Source: Serratia sp. H1w
GTDB lineage: Bacteria > Pseudomonadota > Gammaproteobacteria > Enterobacterales > Enterobacteriaceae
Length of the DNA stretch: 64,000 bases
Reading direction: 5' to 3'
NCBI RefSeq assembly: GCF_000633355.1
Contig: NZ_AYMQ01000040.1
Location: 1 to 64,000 of the forward strand
Below the pieces are notes generated by a model that was not told the DNA's origin, did not search any database, and saw nothing but the letters and a program-made list of their open reading frames with translations. Below are positions 43,390 to 54,439 of the stretch, piece after piece (the stretch's first letter is position 1; the number at the start of each line of letters is the position of its first letter). Position numbers and translations under genes: made by a program.

Positions 43390-45330
43390 TCAGCGCTGGT
43401 TGGTTTGACTCGCAGGCTGCGAGCGATATTGTCGCCAGAAACCGATCAGCGTCAGGTATTTCTGTTTCACCTGTTCGATCAGCCCGGCATCATCGATCTC
43501 ACCTTGCAGCCAAAGGCGTGATGGAGCGCCAAAAATAGTGCGGCCAACCGCGAAGCCTTTTACCCAGCGGGCATCGGCAGCCGCGGCGAATCCGGCTTTC
43601 AGCGTTTCCTGCGGAGAGTCTAGCCCGAGGATTAACACCCCGCGGCAGAACGGATCGTGAGTTTCAATCAATTCACCCACTTTTTGCCAGTTGGCGGCGC
43701 TAAGCGGCGGCAACTTCCACCAGTCTGGTTGAACGCCCAACCGGTAGAAATGTTCCATTACCTGCAAATAGTTGCGCTCGTCTTTGTCGGCATTGCTCTC
43801 TGGCAAAATGACCTCTAACAGCAGCTCATGACCTGATTTGCAGCAGCCATGATATACGTCAACGATCAACTCATCCTGTTCACGCCGCAGCGCCTCAGCA
43901 TCCTGTGGATGATAAAAGACCAGGCATTTGACCACATGCTCTTGTGGCCAGTCGATCAGTTGCGAGCCAATATTACCGTGCTCCAACCGTAAAGGGCGGG
44001 AGCTTGGTAACTCCACCGGGCGGCCAATCCACCAACCCTGGCCAGTAATGGCATTCAGCGCCGCCTGGCCGTAAGTCGTATCGGCAAGAATGCCGCTGTT
44101 GCCGTGCAATCCTGCCTCTGCAGCCGCAGCCTGTGCGGCAGCCAACAACAGTGTTTTTAACTGTGGGATCCGTTCCGTGCTCACGCCTGATCCACGCGCC
44201 ATCTCCGCCAATTGCTTGCGGTGATCGAAGGCGAATACACATAGCTCAGGCCACTGCTGCTTACGTGTGGTAACGCGGTGCAGATGGTTCAGGCGGGCAT
44301 CCAGATCCGGGCGTTTCACTTCTTGTTCGCGTTGCAGGTAATCGTCCAGTTCCAGCTTGGTCGGCATCGCGGGGGCGCAGCCATGGCGTGACACCACCAG
44401 TGCGCCGCAGGCATTGGCGTAGCGACAGGCTTGATCCCAGCCCTCGTCATTGAGATAGCCGCGCAGCAGGCCAGACATAAAGGCATCACCTGCGCCGAGC
44501 ACGTTCAAAACCTCAACGCGAACGCCGGAGTGCAGTTTGACCTGCTGCCAATTGGCCGGGATCTCCCCTTCAAATACCGAGCAGCCTTGCGCCCCACGTT
44601 TGCACACCAAGGTAGCCTGGGTAACCTGACGAACGTTTTGCAGCGCAACCAGTGTATCGGTACTGCCACCCGCGATATGGAACTCTTCCTCGGTTCCCAC
44701 AATGAGATTGAAATGGTGCAAAACTTCCTGTAGCTCGCGAGTCACCTTCTCCGATTCGATAAAGCGAGTTTCGCCATCGCCCAATGAGGTTAGCCCCCAT
44801 AACACCGGCCGATAATCGATATCCAATGCGGTACGTAGCCCGTGACGGTGGGCGTACTCCAATGCTTTTAGCACCGCTGCGCGCGTTTTGGGATGGGAAA
44901 GGTGGGTGCCGGTGATTGCCAAGGCGCGTGATGAGGCAATGTAGTTTTCATCAATATCATCGGGCGTCAGCGCCATATCGGCGCAGTTTTCGCGGTAGAA
45001 AATCAGTGGGAAGGTTTCCTGATCCTTGATACCCAGGATCACCAGGCCGGTCAGGCGCTGCTTATCGGTGATTAGGCTCCGCGTGTCGGCACCGACGCGC
45101 TGAAGCTCTTCACGTAGGAAACGGCCCATGTGCTCATCCCCCACACGTGCCAGCATGCCGGACTTTAGCCCTTGGATCGCGGTGCCGTAAGCCACGTTGC
45201 CGGAAGAGCCGCCAAGGTATTTGGAGAATGAGCTGGCATCTTCCAGGCGTGCGCCGATTTGTTGAGCATAAAAATCGACAGCGATGCGCCCTAGGCAAAT
45301 GACATCAAGCTGTTTTTGTTGTGTGGCCAT
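43390..45330 (-). CDS. iolC: Bifunctional 5-dehydro-2-deoxygluconokinase fused to a DUF2090 domain
   Basis: A 646-residue protein. The N-terminal half (about 1-330) is a PfkB-family kinase (GGSSGNVAYG near 41, VLGAGDAFMSGLLRGY near 268) that makes 5-dehydro-2-deoxygluconate 6-phosphate. The C-terminal half (about 345-635) is a DUF2090 domain with an aldolase-like barrel (LCVFAFDHRKQLAEMA near 361, KGFAVGRTIFGAPSR near 594). It may act as the IolJ-type aldolase, since no separate iolJ is in the window. Such fusions are usual in proteobacteria. It is transcribed away from iolD. Confidence 0.94.
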   Translation of the reverse strand: MATQQKQLDVICLGRIAVDFYAQQIGARLEDASSFSKYLGGSSGNVAYGTAIQGLKSGMLARVGDEHMGRFLREELQRVGADTRSLITDKQRLTGLVILGIKDQETFPLIFYRENCADMALTPDDIDENYIASSRALAITGTHLSHPKTRAAVLKALEYAHRHGLRTALDIDYRPVLWGLTSLGDGETRFIESEKVTRELQEVLHHFNLIVGTEEEFHIAGGSTDTLVALQNVRQVTQATLVCKRGAQGCSVFEGEIPANWQQVKLHSGVRVEVLNVLGAGDAFMSGLLRGYLNDEGWDQACRYANACGALVVSRHGCAPAMPTKLELDDYLQREQEVKRPDLDARLNHLHRVTTRKQQWPELCVFAFDHRKQLAEMARGSGVSTERIPQLKTLLLAAAQAAAAEAGLHGNSGILADTTYGQAALNAITGQGWWIGRPVELPSSRPLRLEHGNIGSQLIDWPQEHVVKCLVFYHPQDAEALRREQDELIVDVYHGCCKSGHELLLEVILPESNADKDERNYLQVMEHFYRLGVQPDWWKLPPLSAANWQKVGELIETHDPFCRGVLILGLDSPQETLKAGFAAAADARWVKGFAVGRTIFGAPSRLWLQGEIDDAGLIEQVKQKYLTLIGFWRQYRSQPASQTNQR

Positions 45331-45924
45331 ACCCGTTTCCTTCTGTCATTAAGCAAAACCGATTGCGACCCGGTAGAGGAGGTAAGCAGGAAGCATGGAT
45401 CGAATTATGAGGAATAAAAATTTCAATTTCAATATTAAATGAAATTTATACCCCGAAAATGTGATGCATTTAAAAGCGGCTTGTCACGGGAAACTGGCCA
45501 CCAGAGCGCATTATCATTGACAGAACAACCTGTTGCTGAAATGGACGGCACAAACGGAGGCCATCTTGATGTTTACTGGTTCGATCGAGGAATGGGCGCG
45601 TCTGTTGAACACGAGCTATGATGACTTTATGTCTAATTATTTGAATTTTAAATATAACTCTAGCCTGAGTGGTTTGGCATTATGCGATCCTTATCGCAAA
45701 ATGAAATGTTTTTTCTGTATTGATATTTTATGAAAAATATATTTGTTTATAATCAAAGCACGTTTCAAACTGCTTATTGAATGAGCAGTATGTAACAACC
45801 CAGACACGAAAAGCACTGCCTTTGTATAACAAAAGTCAGCGTTACTGCCACCGGATATGTCTGCCTGTTCGCAAGCTACAGCTTGGAGCAGAAAGGGATA
45901 ACACCAAAAGAAAGGGTGAGTAAA
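45331..45924. promoter_or_regulatory. Divergent control region of iolC and iolDGHE
   Basis: A 594-base AT-rich gap. ATTTCAATATTAAATGAAAT (45423-45443 area) is an imperfect palindrome of ATTTCA/TGAAAT half-sites close to the iolC start. AAATGAAATG and TTTTATGAAAA occur near 45700-45735 before iolD. These match the half-sites in the iolT-iolA gap. Two 60-66-codon frames here have no supporting evidence. Confidence 0.45.
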
Positions 45925-48958
<3,034 letters not shown>

Positions 48959-48996
48959 GCCCGTAGCTACTACATTCCCGCTCTAGAGGGACGACT

Positions 48997-49881
48997 ATGA
49001 AAATCGCTTTTGATGTCGATGTGATTAAGGATTTGGGCATTACCAAGATGGTGGAACAGGTGGCTGACTGGGGCTATAAGTACATTGAGCAGTCGCCGCA
49101 TCCGCAGATCAATCCCTTCTATAAGCATCCAAAAGCCGGTCGTGACGTTCTGGCGGAATATCAACGGGCGTTAAAGGCCACCGGGGTGGAGATATCTTCG
49201 TTTATCGTGGTGTATCGCTGGTCCGGCCCTGGGGAAGACCGCCGTCGTGCGGCGGTCAAGAACTGGCGGCGGATGATTGAAATCGCGGTGGAGATGGGGG
49301 TTCAGGTGATTAACACTGAGCTGGCGGGCAACCCGAACGAGCCGGAGATTTGCGAAGAGCTGTGGTACCAATCGATGGAGGAACTGCTGCCGATAATCGA
49401 ACGTGAAGGCATTCGCATGGAGATCCAGTCCCATCCGTGGGACTTTTGCGAGCTAAGCAACGAAACCGCCGACATGGTGAAATCGTTGCGTAGCGACAAC
49501 GTGACCTATCTCTACAGCGTTCCCCACACTTTCTATTACGACCAGGGGCGCGGCGATATCGCCAATATGCTGCGCTATGCAGGCAGCGATCTTTCCCACG
49601 TATTGATTGCCGATACCATGAATCACACCCGTCCCTGCCGGTATATCGTCAATCCGCCGGGCGTCGATGCGGTGGTACATCAGCATATGGCTATTGGCGA
49701 AGGCGAAGTAGACTTCGCGACCTTGTTCCAAACTCTGCGCGATATGGAGTTTGCCAACCGTACCTTTAAGGTCGGTGGGGAGTCCATTATCTGCACCTCG
49801 CTGTTCGGTTATCCGGAGAGAATGCCTGCCCAGGCGGTGGCAACCAGAGAGCGCATCGAAAAAGAGCTGTTGGGTAAATAA
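48997..49881 (+). CDS. iolH: IolH-like sugar-phosphate isomerase/epimerase
   Basis: A 294-residue TIM-barrel protein of the xylose-isomerase-like family (start MKIAFDVDVIKDLGITKMVE). Likely metal-binding residues are in VINTELAGNP near 107, MEIQSHPWDF near 140, and DTMNHTRPC near 208. Proteins of this type between iolG and iolE are called IolH; their biochemical role in inositol use is not well defined. It is co-directional with a 38-base gap after iolG. Confidence 0.78.
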   Translation: MKIAFDVDVIKDLGITKMVEQVADWGYKYIEQSPHPQINPFYKHPKAGRDVLAEYQRALKATGVEISSFIVVYRWSGPGEDRRRAAVKNWRRMIEIAVEMGVQVINTELAGNPNEPEICEELWYQSMEELLPIIEREGIRMEIQSHPWDFCELSNETADMVKSLRSDNVTYLYSVPHTFYYDQGRGDIANMLRYAGSDLSHVLIADTMNHTRPCRYIVNPPGVDAVVHQHMAIGEGEVDFATLFQTLRDMEFANRTFKVGGESIICTSLFGYPERMPAQAVATRERIEKELLGK

Positions 49882-49942
49882 CTTTCTTGGCCACACCGGC
49901 GGGAAAGGTAGCCGGTAAGTGCCTACATGACTGAGGCTGAAA

Positions 49943-50839
49943 ATGAACAAAGACAATGTAAAGCTGGCAATCGCCCCGATTGGCTGGACGAATGACGATA
50001 TGCCTGAATTAGGCAACGAGAATACGTTCCAGCAGTGCGTCAGTGAAATGGCGCTGGCCGGGTTCACCGGCAGTGAAGTGGGCAGCAAATACCCGCGTGA
50101 CCCCAAAGTGTTGAAACCGATGCTGGATATCCGGGGTATTCAGATTTGTAATGCCTGGTTCAGCACGTTCTTCGCCGATGGGCTGAAGGAAAAGACCATC
50201 GACGAGTTTGTTAACCATATGAATTTCCTGCATGCCATGGGAGCCAAGGTGATTGGTTGTTCCGAGCAGAGCAAAAGCATCCAGGGCACCACCAAGGCGG
50301 TATTCGAAGAGAAGCCTTATTTCAGCGATGAAGAGTGGCAGCGAGTGGCACAGGGCTATAACGAGCTGGCGAAAATTGCCGCCGGTAAAGGGATGCAGGT
50401 CTGCCTGCACCATCATATGGGCACGGGTATCCAGACCACGGAAGAAATAGACCGCTATATGAGCATGGTCAACGACGACGTTTATCTGCTGTTCGATACC
50501 GGGCACGCCTATTATTCCGAAGGCAGCCAGGAGGCGATGCTGGCAATCCTGGAGAAATACCTGCCGCGTATCAACCACGTACACCTGAAAGATGTGCGTG
50601 ACGAGGTGGTGGCCGAAGTTAAAGCCAAGCACCTGAGCTTCCTGGACGGGGTGAAAAAAGGCACTTTCACCGTACCTGGGGATGGCGTGATCGATTTCCG
50701 GCCGGTATTTAAACTGTTGGATGAGCGTGGCTATAAGGGCTGGATGGTGGTTGAAGCCGAACAGGATCCGGCGCTGGCCAATCCTTTTGAGTATGCAGTG
50801 AAAGCACGTCGCTATATTCGCGAAACAACCGGGCTTTAG
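49943..50839 (+). CDS. iolE: Myo-inosose-2 dehydratase
   Basis: A 298-residue TIM-barrel dehydratase that converts 2-keto-myo-inositol to 3D-trihydroxycyclohexane-1,2-dione, the IolD substrate. Typical stretches: [17 protein letters not shown] near 8-24, [13 protein letters not shown] near 154, [10 protein letters not shown] near 182, and HVHLKDVRD near 213. It ends the iolDGHE unit. Length is normal. Confidence 0.95.
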   Translation: MNKDNVKLAIAPIGWTNDDMPELGNENTFQQCVSEMALAGFTGSEVGSKYPRDPKVLKPMLDIRGIQICNAWFSTFFADGLKEKTIDEFVNHMNFLHAMGAKVIGCSEQSKSIQGTTKAVFEEKPYFSDEEWQRVAQGYNELAKIAAGKGMQVCLHHHMGTGIQTTEEIDRYMSMVNDDVYLLFDTGHAYYSEGSQEAMLAILEKYLPRINHVHLKDVRDEVVAEVKAKHLSFLDGVKKGTFTVPGDGVIDFRPVFKLLDERGYKGWMVVEAEQDPALANPFEYAVKARRYIRETTGL

Positions 50840-50858
50840 ATCTTTGTGGTACCTGGCA

Positions 50859-50886
50859 GACGGGGCGTTCATATGAGCGCCCCGTT
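50859..50886. terminator. Terminator between convergent iolE and yhhY
   Basis: ACGGGGCG and CGCCCCGT form an 8-bp stem around a 10-base loop that itself contains CATATG. It lies in a 50-base gap between stop codons. Confidence 0.7.
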
Positions 50887-50889
50887 GGC

Positions 50890-51387
50890 TTATGCAGTTT
50901 TGAAGCGAGCCATATGGTAGGCATCAACCATTTCACCGTCGCGGAAAGCGAAACGGCGGCTGGTGCCTTCGATCTCAAAACCAAACTTGCGATACAGCGC
51001 GATGGCACTCTGATTGTCGGTGAACACCGTTAACTCGATACGCTCAATGGCGGCCCAGTTATCACAGATATCGATCATGGCCTGCATTAGCGCACTACCC
51101 ACGCCTTGGCCGTGGTAACCCGCATCTACGCTGATGCCAATGGTCGCCACATGGCGGCGGCGTACCCGCTGGTTGAGCTCCACGAACAATTGTCCCACTA
51201 CGCGATCGTCAATGCAGGCCACCAGGCTGTAGGTGCCGGGCTGTGCATCATTGATACGTTGCTGCCACATGGCTTTTGACGGTAGCGGTAGTTGTAGCGT
51301 GTCACGGTAAACGGCTGGGTGTGAGAATAGCTGATGGAGGGCTTCAGCATCGTTACTTTCCACGTGACGAACTACAATCTCGCTCAT
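50890..51387 (-). CDS. yhhY: GNAT-family N-acetyltransferase YhhY (AaaT)
   Basis: A 165-residue GNAT acetyltransferase. The acetyl-CoA-binding loop is GYHGQGVGSALM near 88-99, and the end (FRDGEMVDAYHMAR) matches E. coli YhhY, which acetylates some amino acids such as methionine and phenylalanine. The ATG at 51387 follows GAGAGGAAG; the open frame continues to 51429. It is divergent from ryhB, as in E. coli. Confidence 0.92.
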   Translation of the reverse strand: MSEIVVRHVESNDAEALHQLFSHPAVYRDTLQLPLPSKAMWQQRINDAQPGTYSLVACIDDRVVGQLFVELNQRVRRRHVATIGISVDAGYHGQGVGSALMQAMIDICDNWAAIERIELTVFTDNQSAIALYRKFGFEIEGTSRRFAFRDGEMVDAYHMARFKTA

Positions 51388-51483
51388 TTCTTCCTCTCTT
51401 TCGCGTTTACCGTTTGAATAACCTCCCAAATTATCCGTTTACTGTCACGAGTCAATATTATTTCCCATTGGTCAAAAAAACGC

Positions 51484-51519
51484 TTTACAGGTGCGAATGA
51501 TAATGATTATTATTGTCAT
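51484..51519 (+). promoter_or_regulatory. ryhB promoter with Fur box
   Basis: A -35 TTTACA (51484-51489), 18 bases, then a -10 TATTAT (51508-51513). The Fur box GATAATGATTATTATTGTC (51499-51517) overlaps the -10 and matches the consensus GATAATGATAATCATTATC at 16 of 19 positions. Iron-loaded Fur would block transcription. Confidence 0.85.
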
Positions 51520-51626
51520 GCGTTCAGAGAGAGTATCAACCTTTGATACTGTTTGCTGAAGGCACGACATTGCTCACATTGCTTCCAGTGTTTACTTAGC
51601 CAGCTCGGGTGCTGGCTTTTTTTTTG
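51520..51626 (+). ncRNA. ryhB: Small regulatory RNA RyhB
   Basis: The core GCACGACATTGCTCACATTG, then GCTTCCAGT, is identical to the E. coli RyhB pairing core as I recall it. It is followed by TTACTTAGCCAGC and the terminator AGCCAGCTCGGGTGCTGGCT with a run of nine Ts. RyhB is made when iron is scarce and, with Hfq, represses mRNAs of iron-using proteins. The 5' end (about 51520) is inferred from the promoter; the 5' stem, AGTATCAACCTTTGATACT, differs from the E. coli one. Position beside yhhY supports orthology. In E. coli yhhX follows; here the next gene is yhhW. Confidence 0.93.
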
Positions 51627-51774
51627 CCCAAATTCAGCGGCTAACCCATCCCACAAACCCTTTGCTACTCCTTGCCAAACTCCACCTAATTTTTTGAACA
51701 GAGGGGTGAGATTTTTGCGCTTTCATATTCCTCTGCCAGGTCTAGACTGTAGAAAACGTTGAGGAGAGTTGAAT

Positions 51775-52470
51775 ATGATTTATTTACGTAAGGCACAAGA
51801 TCGCGGTCATGCCAATCACGGGTGGCTGGACAGCTGGCACACCTTCTCATTTGCTGACTATTACGATCCCGATTTTATGGGGTTCTCGGCACTGCGGGTG
51901 ATCAACGAAGACGTGATCGATGCCGGGCAGGGGTTTGGTACTCATCCCCATAAAGACATGGAGATCCTGACCTACGTGCTGAGTGGCACGGTGGAGCATC
52001 AGGACAGCATGGGTAACAAAGAACAGATTAATGCCGGTGAATTCCAGATCATGAGTGCGGGAACCGGTGTACGTCACTCCGAGTACAATGCCAATAGCGA
52101 TCGGCCGCTGCATCTGTATCAGATCTGGATTATTCCGGATCAGGTTGGTCTGGAGCCGCGTTATGAGCAGCGTATGTTCGATGCGCCACAGGGCCGCCAA
52201 CTGGTGCTGTCACCAGATGCTCGTGAAGGCTCGTTGAAAGTGTTCCAGGATATGACCTTGTCACGCTGGGCGCTGAAGAAAGATGAGCAGTCGGTCTATC
52301 CAATCCAGGCAGAACGCCGCATTTGGATCCAGGTAGTGCGCGGCAATGTATCGATCAATGGCAATAAAGCCGGGATTAGCGATGCATTCGCGGTCTGGGA
52401 TGAGGCGGCACTGTCGATCCATGCCGATGAAGACAGCGAAATTTTACTGTTCGATCTGCCACCGGTGTGA
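51775..52470 (+). CDS. yhhW: Pirin-like quercetin 2,3-dioxygenase YhhW
   Basis: A 231-residue bicupin (pirin family). The metal-binding histidines are in FGTHPHKDMEILTYVLSG near 56-73 and GVRHSEYN near 99-106. E. coli YhhW oxidises quercetin in vitro; its natural role is unknown. The ATG at 51775 follows GAGGAG and matches the E. coli start MIYLRKA. Confidence 0.94.
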   Translation: MIYLRKAQDRGHANHGWLDSWHTFSFADYYDPDFMGFSALRVINEDVIDAGQGFGTHPHKDMEILTYVLSGTVEHQDSMGNKEQINAGEFQIMSAGTGVRHSEYNANSDRPLHLYQIWIIPDQVGLEPRYEQRMFDAPQGRQLVLSPDAREGSLKVFQDMTLSRWALKKDEQSVYPIQAERRIWIQVVRGNVSINGNKAGISDAFAVWDEAALSIHADEDSEILLFDLPPV

Positions 52471-52485
52471 TGACAGAATGATGAT

Positions 52486-52520
52486 AAGGGCCCAGTGCAG
52501 TGTGTGCTGGGCCCTTTTTT
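52486..52520 (+). terminator. Terminator of yhhW
   Basis: AAGGGCCCAG and CTGGGCCCTT form a 10-bp stem followed by TTTTTT. Confidence 0.92.
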
Positions 52521-52609
52521 GTCTCTGCGGGTCACAGAACCAACAATATCGGAAAGCCGTTTTATTTGCTAAAATAGCGGCCCATCCATGGTTGGCCAGC
52601 TCATTGATA

Positions 52610-53605
52610 ATGAAGAAAAAACGCCCGGTACTTCAAGATGTCGCAGATCAGGTTGGCGTCACCAAAATGACGGTGAGCCGCTATTTGCGCAACCCCGATC
52701 AGGTTTCCGCCGCTTTACAGCAAAAAATTGCGGTAGCGTTGGACGAGCTTGGCTATATCCCCAACCGTGCGCCGGATATCCTTTCCAATGCCACCAGCCG
52801 AGCGATCGGCGTGCTGTTGCCGTCGCTGACCAACCAGGTGTTTGCCGAAGTATTGCGGGGTATTGAGAGCGTTACCGATGCGCATAACTACCAGACCATG
52901 CTGGCGCACTACGGTTATCTGCCGGAGCGTGAAGAAGAGCGCCTGACGTCACTGTTTTCTTATAATATCGATGGACTGATCCTGTCCGAACGCCACCATA
53001 CCGCACGTACCCTGAAGATGATTGAAGTCGCAGGCATCCCGGTGGTGGAGTTGATGGACTGTGTCACACCTTGCATCGATCTGGCGGTTGGGTTCAACAA
53101 CTTTGAAGCGGCCCGCCAAATGACCCAGCAAATTATCGCTCGCGGCCATCGCCATGTGGTGTACTTTGGTGCACGCCAGGATGAACGTACCATTATCAAA
53201 CAGCAGGGCTACGAACAGGCCATGCGTGAATCGGGCCTTGAAACCTATAGCATCATGACCGCGCGTTCCTCTTCCTATTCGGCGGGGGGCGAGATGTTGC
53301 GCGAGGCGCAGCGCGATTATCCGCAGATCGACAGTATCTTTTGTACCAACGATGACTTGGCGATCGGCGCGGCGTTTGAATGTCAGCGTCAGGGGTTGTC
53401 GATCCCGCAGGATATGGCGATTGCCGGTTTCCACGGCCACGATATTGGCCAGGTGATGGTGCCGAAGCTAGCCAGCGTGCTGACGCCGCGTGAGCATATG
53501 GGGCAGATCGCCGCAGAACGCCTGTTGGCGCGCCTGCGCGGAGAAGAGGTTTCCCCGCGTATGGTGGATGTCGGTTTCACCGTGGCACCTGGTGGCAGCA
53601 TCTGA
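52610..53605 (+). CDS. gntR: Gluconate operon repressor GntR, LacI family
   Basis: A 331-residue LacI-family repressor. The N-terminal helix-turn-helix is VLQDVADQVGVTKMTVSRYL (about 7-26), followed by the hinge ILSNATSRAIGVLLPS and a periplasmic-binding-protein-like effector domain that responds to gluconate. It is almost collinear with E. coli GntR, which starts MKKKRPVLQDVAD; this fixes the ATG at 52610, although its ribosome-binding site is weak. Its target sites are visible before gntT. Confidence 0.95.
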   Translation: MKKKRPVLQDVADQVGVTKMTVSRYLRNPDQVSAALQQKIAVALDELGYIPNRAPDILSNATSRAIGVLLPSLTNQVFAEVLRGIESVTDAHNYQTMLAHYGYLPEREEERLTSLFSYNIDGLILSERHHTARTLKMIEVAGIPVVELMDCVTPCIDLAVGFNNFEAARQMTQQIIARGHRHVVYFGARQDERTIIKQQGYEQAMRESGLETYSIMTARSSSYSAGGEMLREAQRDYPQIDSIFCTNDDLAIGAAFECQRQGLSIPQDMAIAGFHGHDIGQVMVPKLASVLTPREHMGQIAAERLLARLRGEEVSPRMVDVGFTVAPGGSI

Positions 53606-53607
53606 AC

Positions 53608-53631
53608 CTGGGCGCAACAGTTTGCGCCCAG
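53608..53631. terminator. Terminator between convergent gntR and gntK
   Basis: CTGGGCGCA and TGCGCCCAG form a 9-bp stem with a 6-base loop, filling most of the 36-base gap between the two stop codons. Confidence 0.75.
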
Positions 53632-53641
53632 CATGGCTAAC

Positions 53642-54148
53642 CTAGGACTTCAGTGCTGCAACACAACGGTCAACTACGCCTTCAACATCGGTATCAATAT
53701 CTACGCAAACCACATCTTTTTCGTCAGCCCCAGGCTCTTCCAAGGCATCAAACTGGCTCTTGAGCAGATCGGTAGGCATGAAGTGCCCGGAGCGGGCTTG
53801 CAGACGGGCCAGGATCACCTCGAAGCTGCCTTTCAGATAGATAAACACCATGTTGTCATTGTCTTTGCGCAGCAGATCGCGGTAGCGGCGTTTTAGCGCC
53901 GAGCAGACAATGATGCCACTTTCGTTCTTGTGATTAAGGCTGTAGGCCGCATCGTTGAGACGTTGCAACCAGGGCGCGCGATCATCGTCATTCAACGGTT
54001 GGCCGCTGGCCATCTTCTGGATATTGGCGCGCGGATGCAGATCGTCGCCATCAATAAATTTTGCCTTGATTTCCCGTGCTACCGCCGCGCCAATCGTGGA
54101 TTTGCCGCTGCCGGAGACGCCCATCAGGATGATGCTTTTTCCCGCCAT
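53642..54148 (-). CDS. gntK: Gluconokinase
   Basis: A 168-residue P-loop kinase that phosphorylates gluconate to 6-phosphogluconate. Walker A GVSGSGKST is at about 10-18, followed by IDGDDLHP near 32-39 and CSALKRRYRD near 82-91. Length and sequence fit the thermoresistant GntK. In E. coli gntK follows gntR on the same strand; here it is inverted, convergent with gntR and divergent from gntT. Confidence 0.95.
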   Translation of the reverse strand: MAGKSIILMGVSGSGKSTIGAAVAREIKAKFIDGDDLHPRANIQKMASGQPLNDDDRAPWLQRLNDAAYSLNHKNESGIIVCSALKRRYRDLLRKDNDNMVFIYLKGSFEVILARLQARSGHFMPTDLLKSQFDALEEPGADEKDVVCVDIDTDVEGVVDRCVAALKS

Positions 54149-54208
54149 AAGTTTGATCTCTATCTCAGAATGCGAATTTTGCTGGGTTACCTGGTTCCGA
54201 ATCTTACC

Positions 54209-54238
54209 ATGTTACCGGTATCATGATACGGGTAACAA
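54209..54238. promoter_or_regulatory. Two overlapping GntR operators
   Basis: ATGTTACCGGTATCAT (54209-54224) and ATGATACGGGTAACAA (54223-54238) both match the palindromic GntR operator (about ATGTTACC.GTAACAT) and overlap by two bases. They lie in the 291-base gntK-gntT gap, about 60-90 bases upstream of gntK and 200 bases upstream of gntT, and could control both. Confidence 0.85.
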
Positions 54239-54245
54239 ATGGAGA

Positions 54246-54261
54246 TGTGATTACCATCACA
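54246..54261. promoter_or_regulatory. CRP site in the gntK-gntT gap
   Basis: TGTGATTACCATCACA has the two perfect half-sites TGTGA and TCACA separated by 6 bases. It indicates activation by cAMP-CRP, as for E. coli gntT. Confidence 0.85.
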
Positions 54262-54439
54262 CAGCATAGAACAGGGAAATACCCGTCGTTTTCAAGCCAC
54301 CAGAGGGTGGGCTGTAATCTGGAAAGCTGTACTCAACCGCCTACTCAGAGCACCAGGAAAGGGCCGTACAAAAAACAAGCACCTTCTTTCGTCGTTGTGG
54401 CGTAAAGAGGCCAAGTGATAAAAGGGTTGGAGAAAAATT

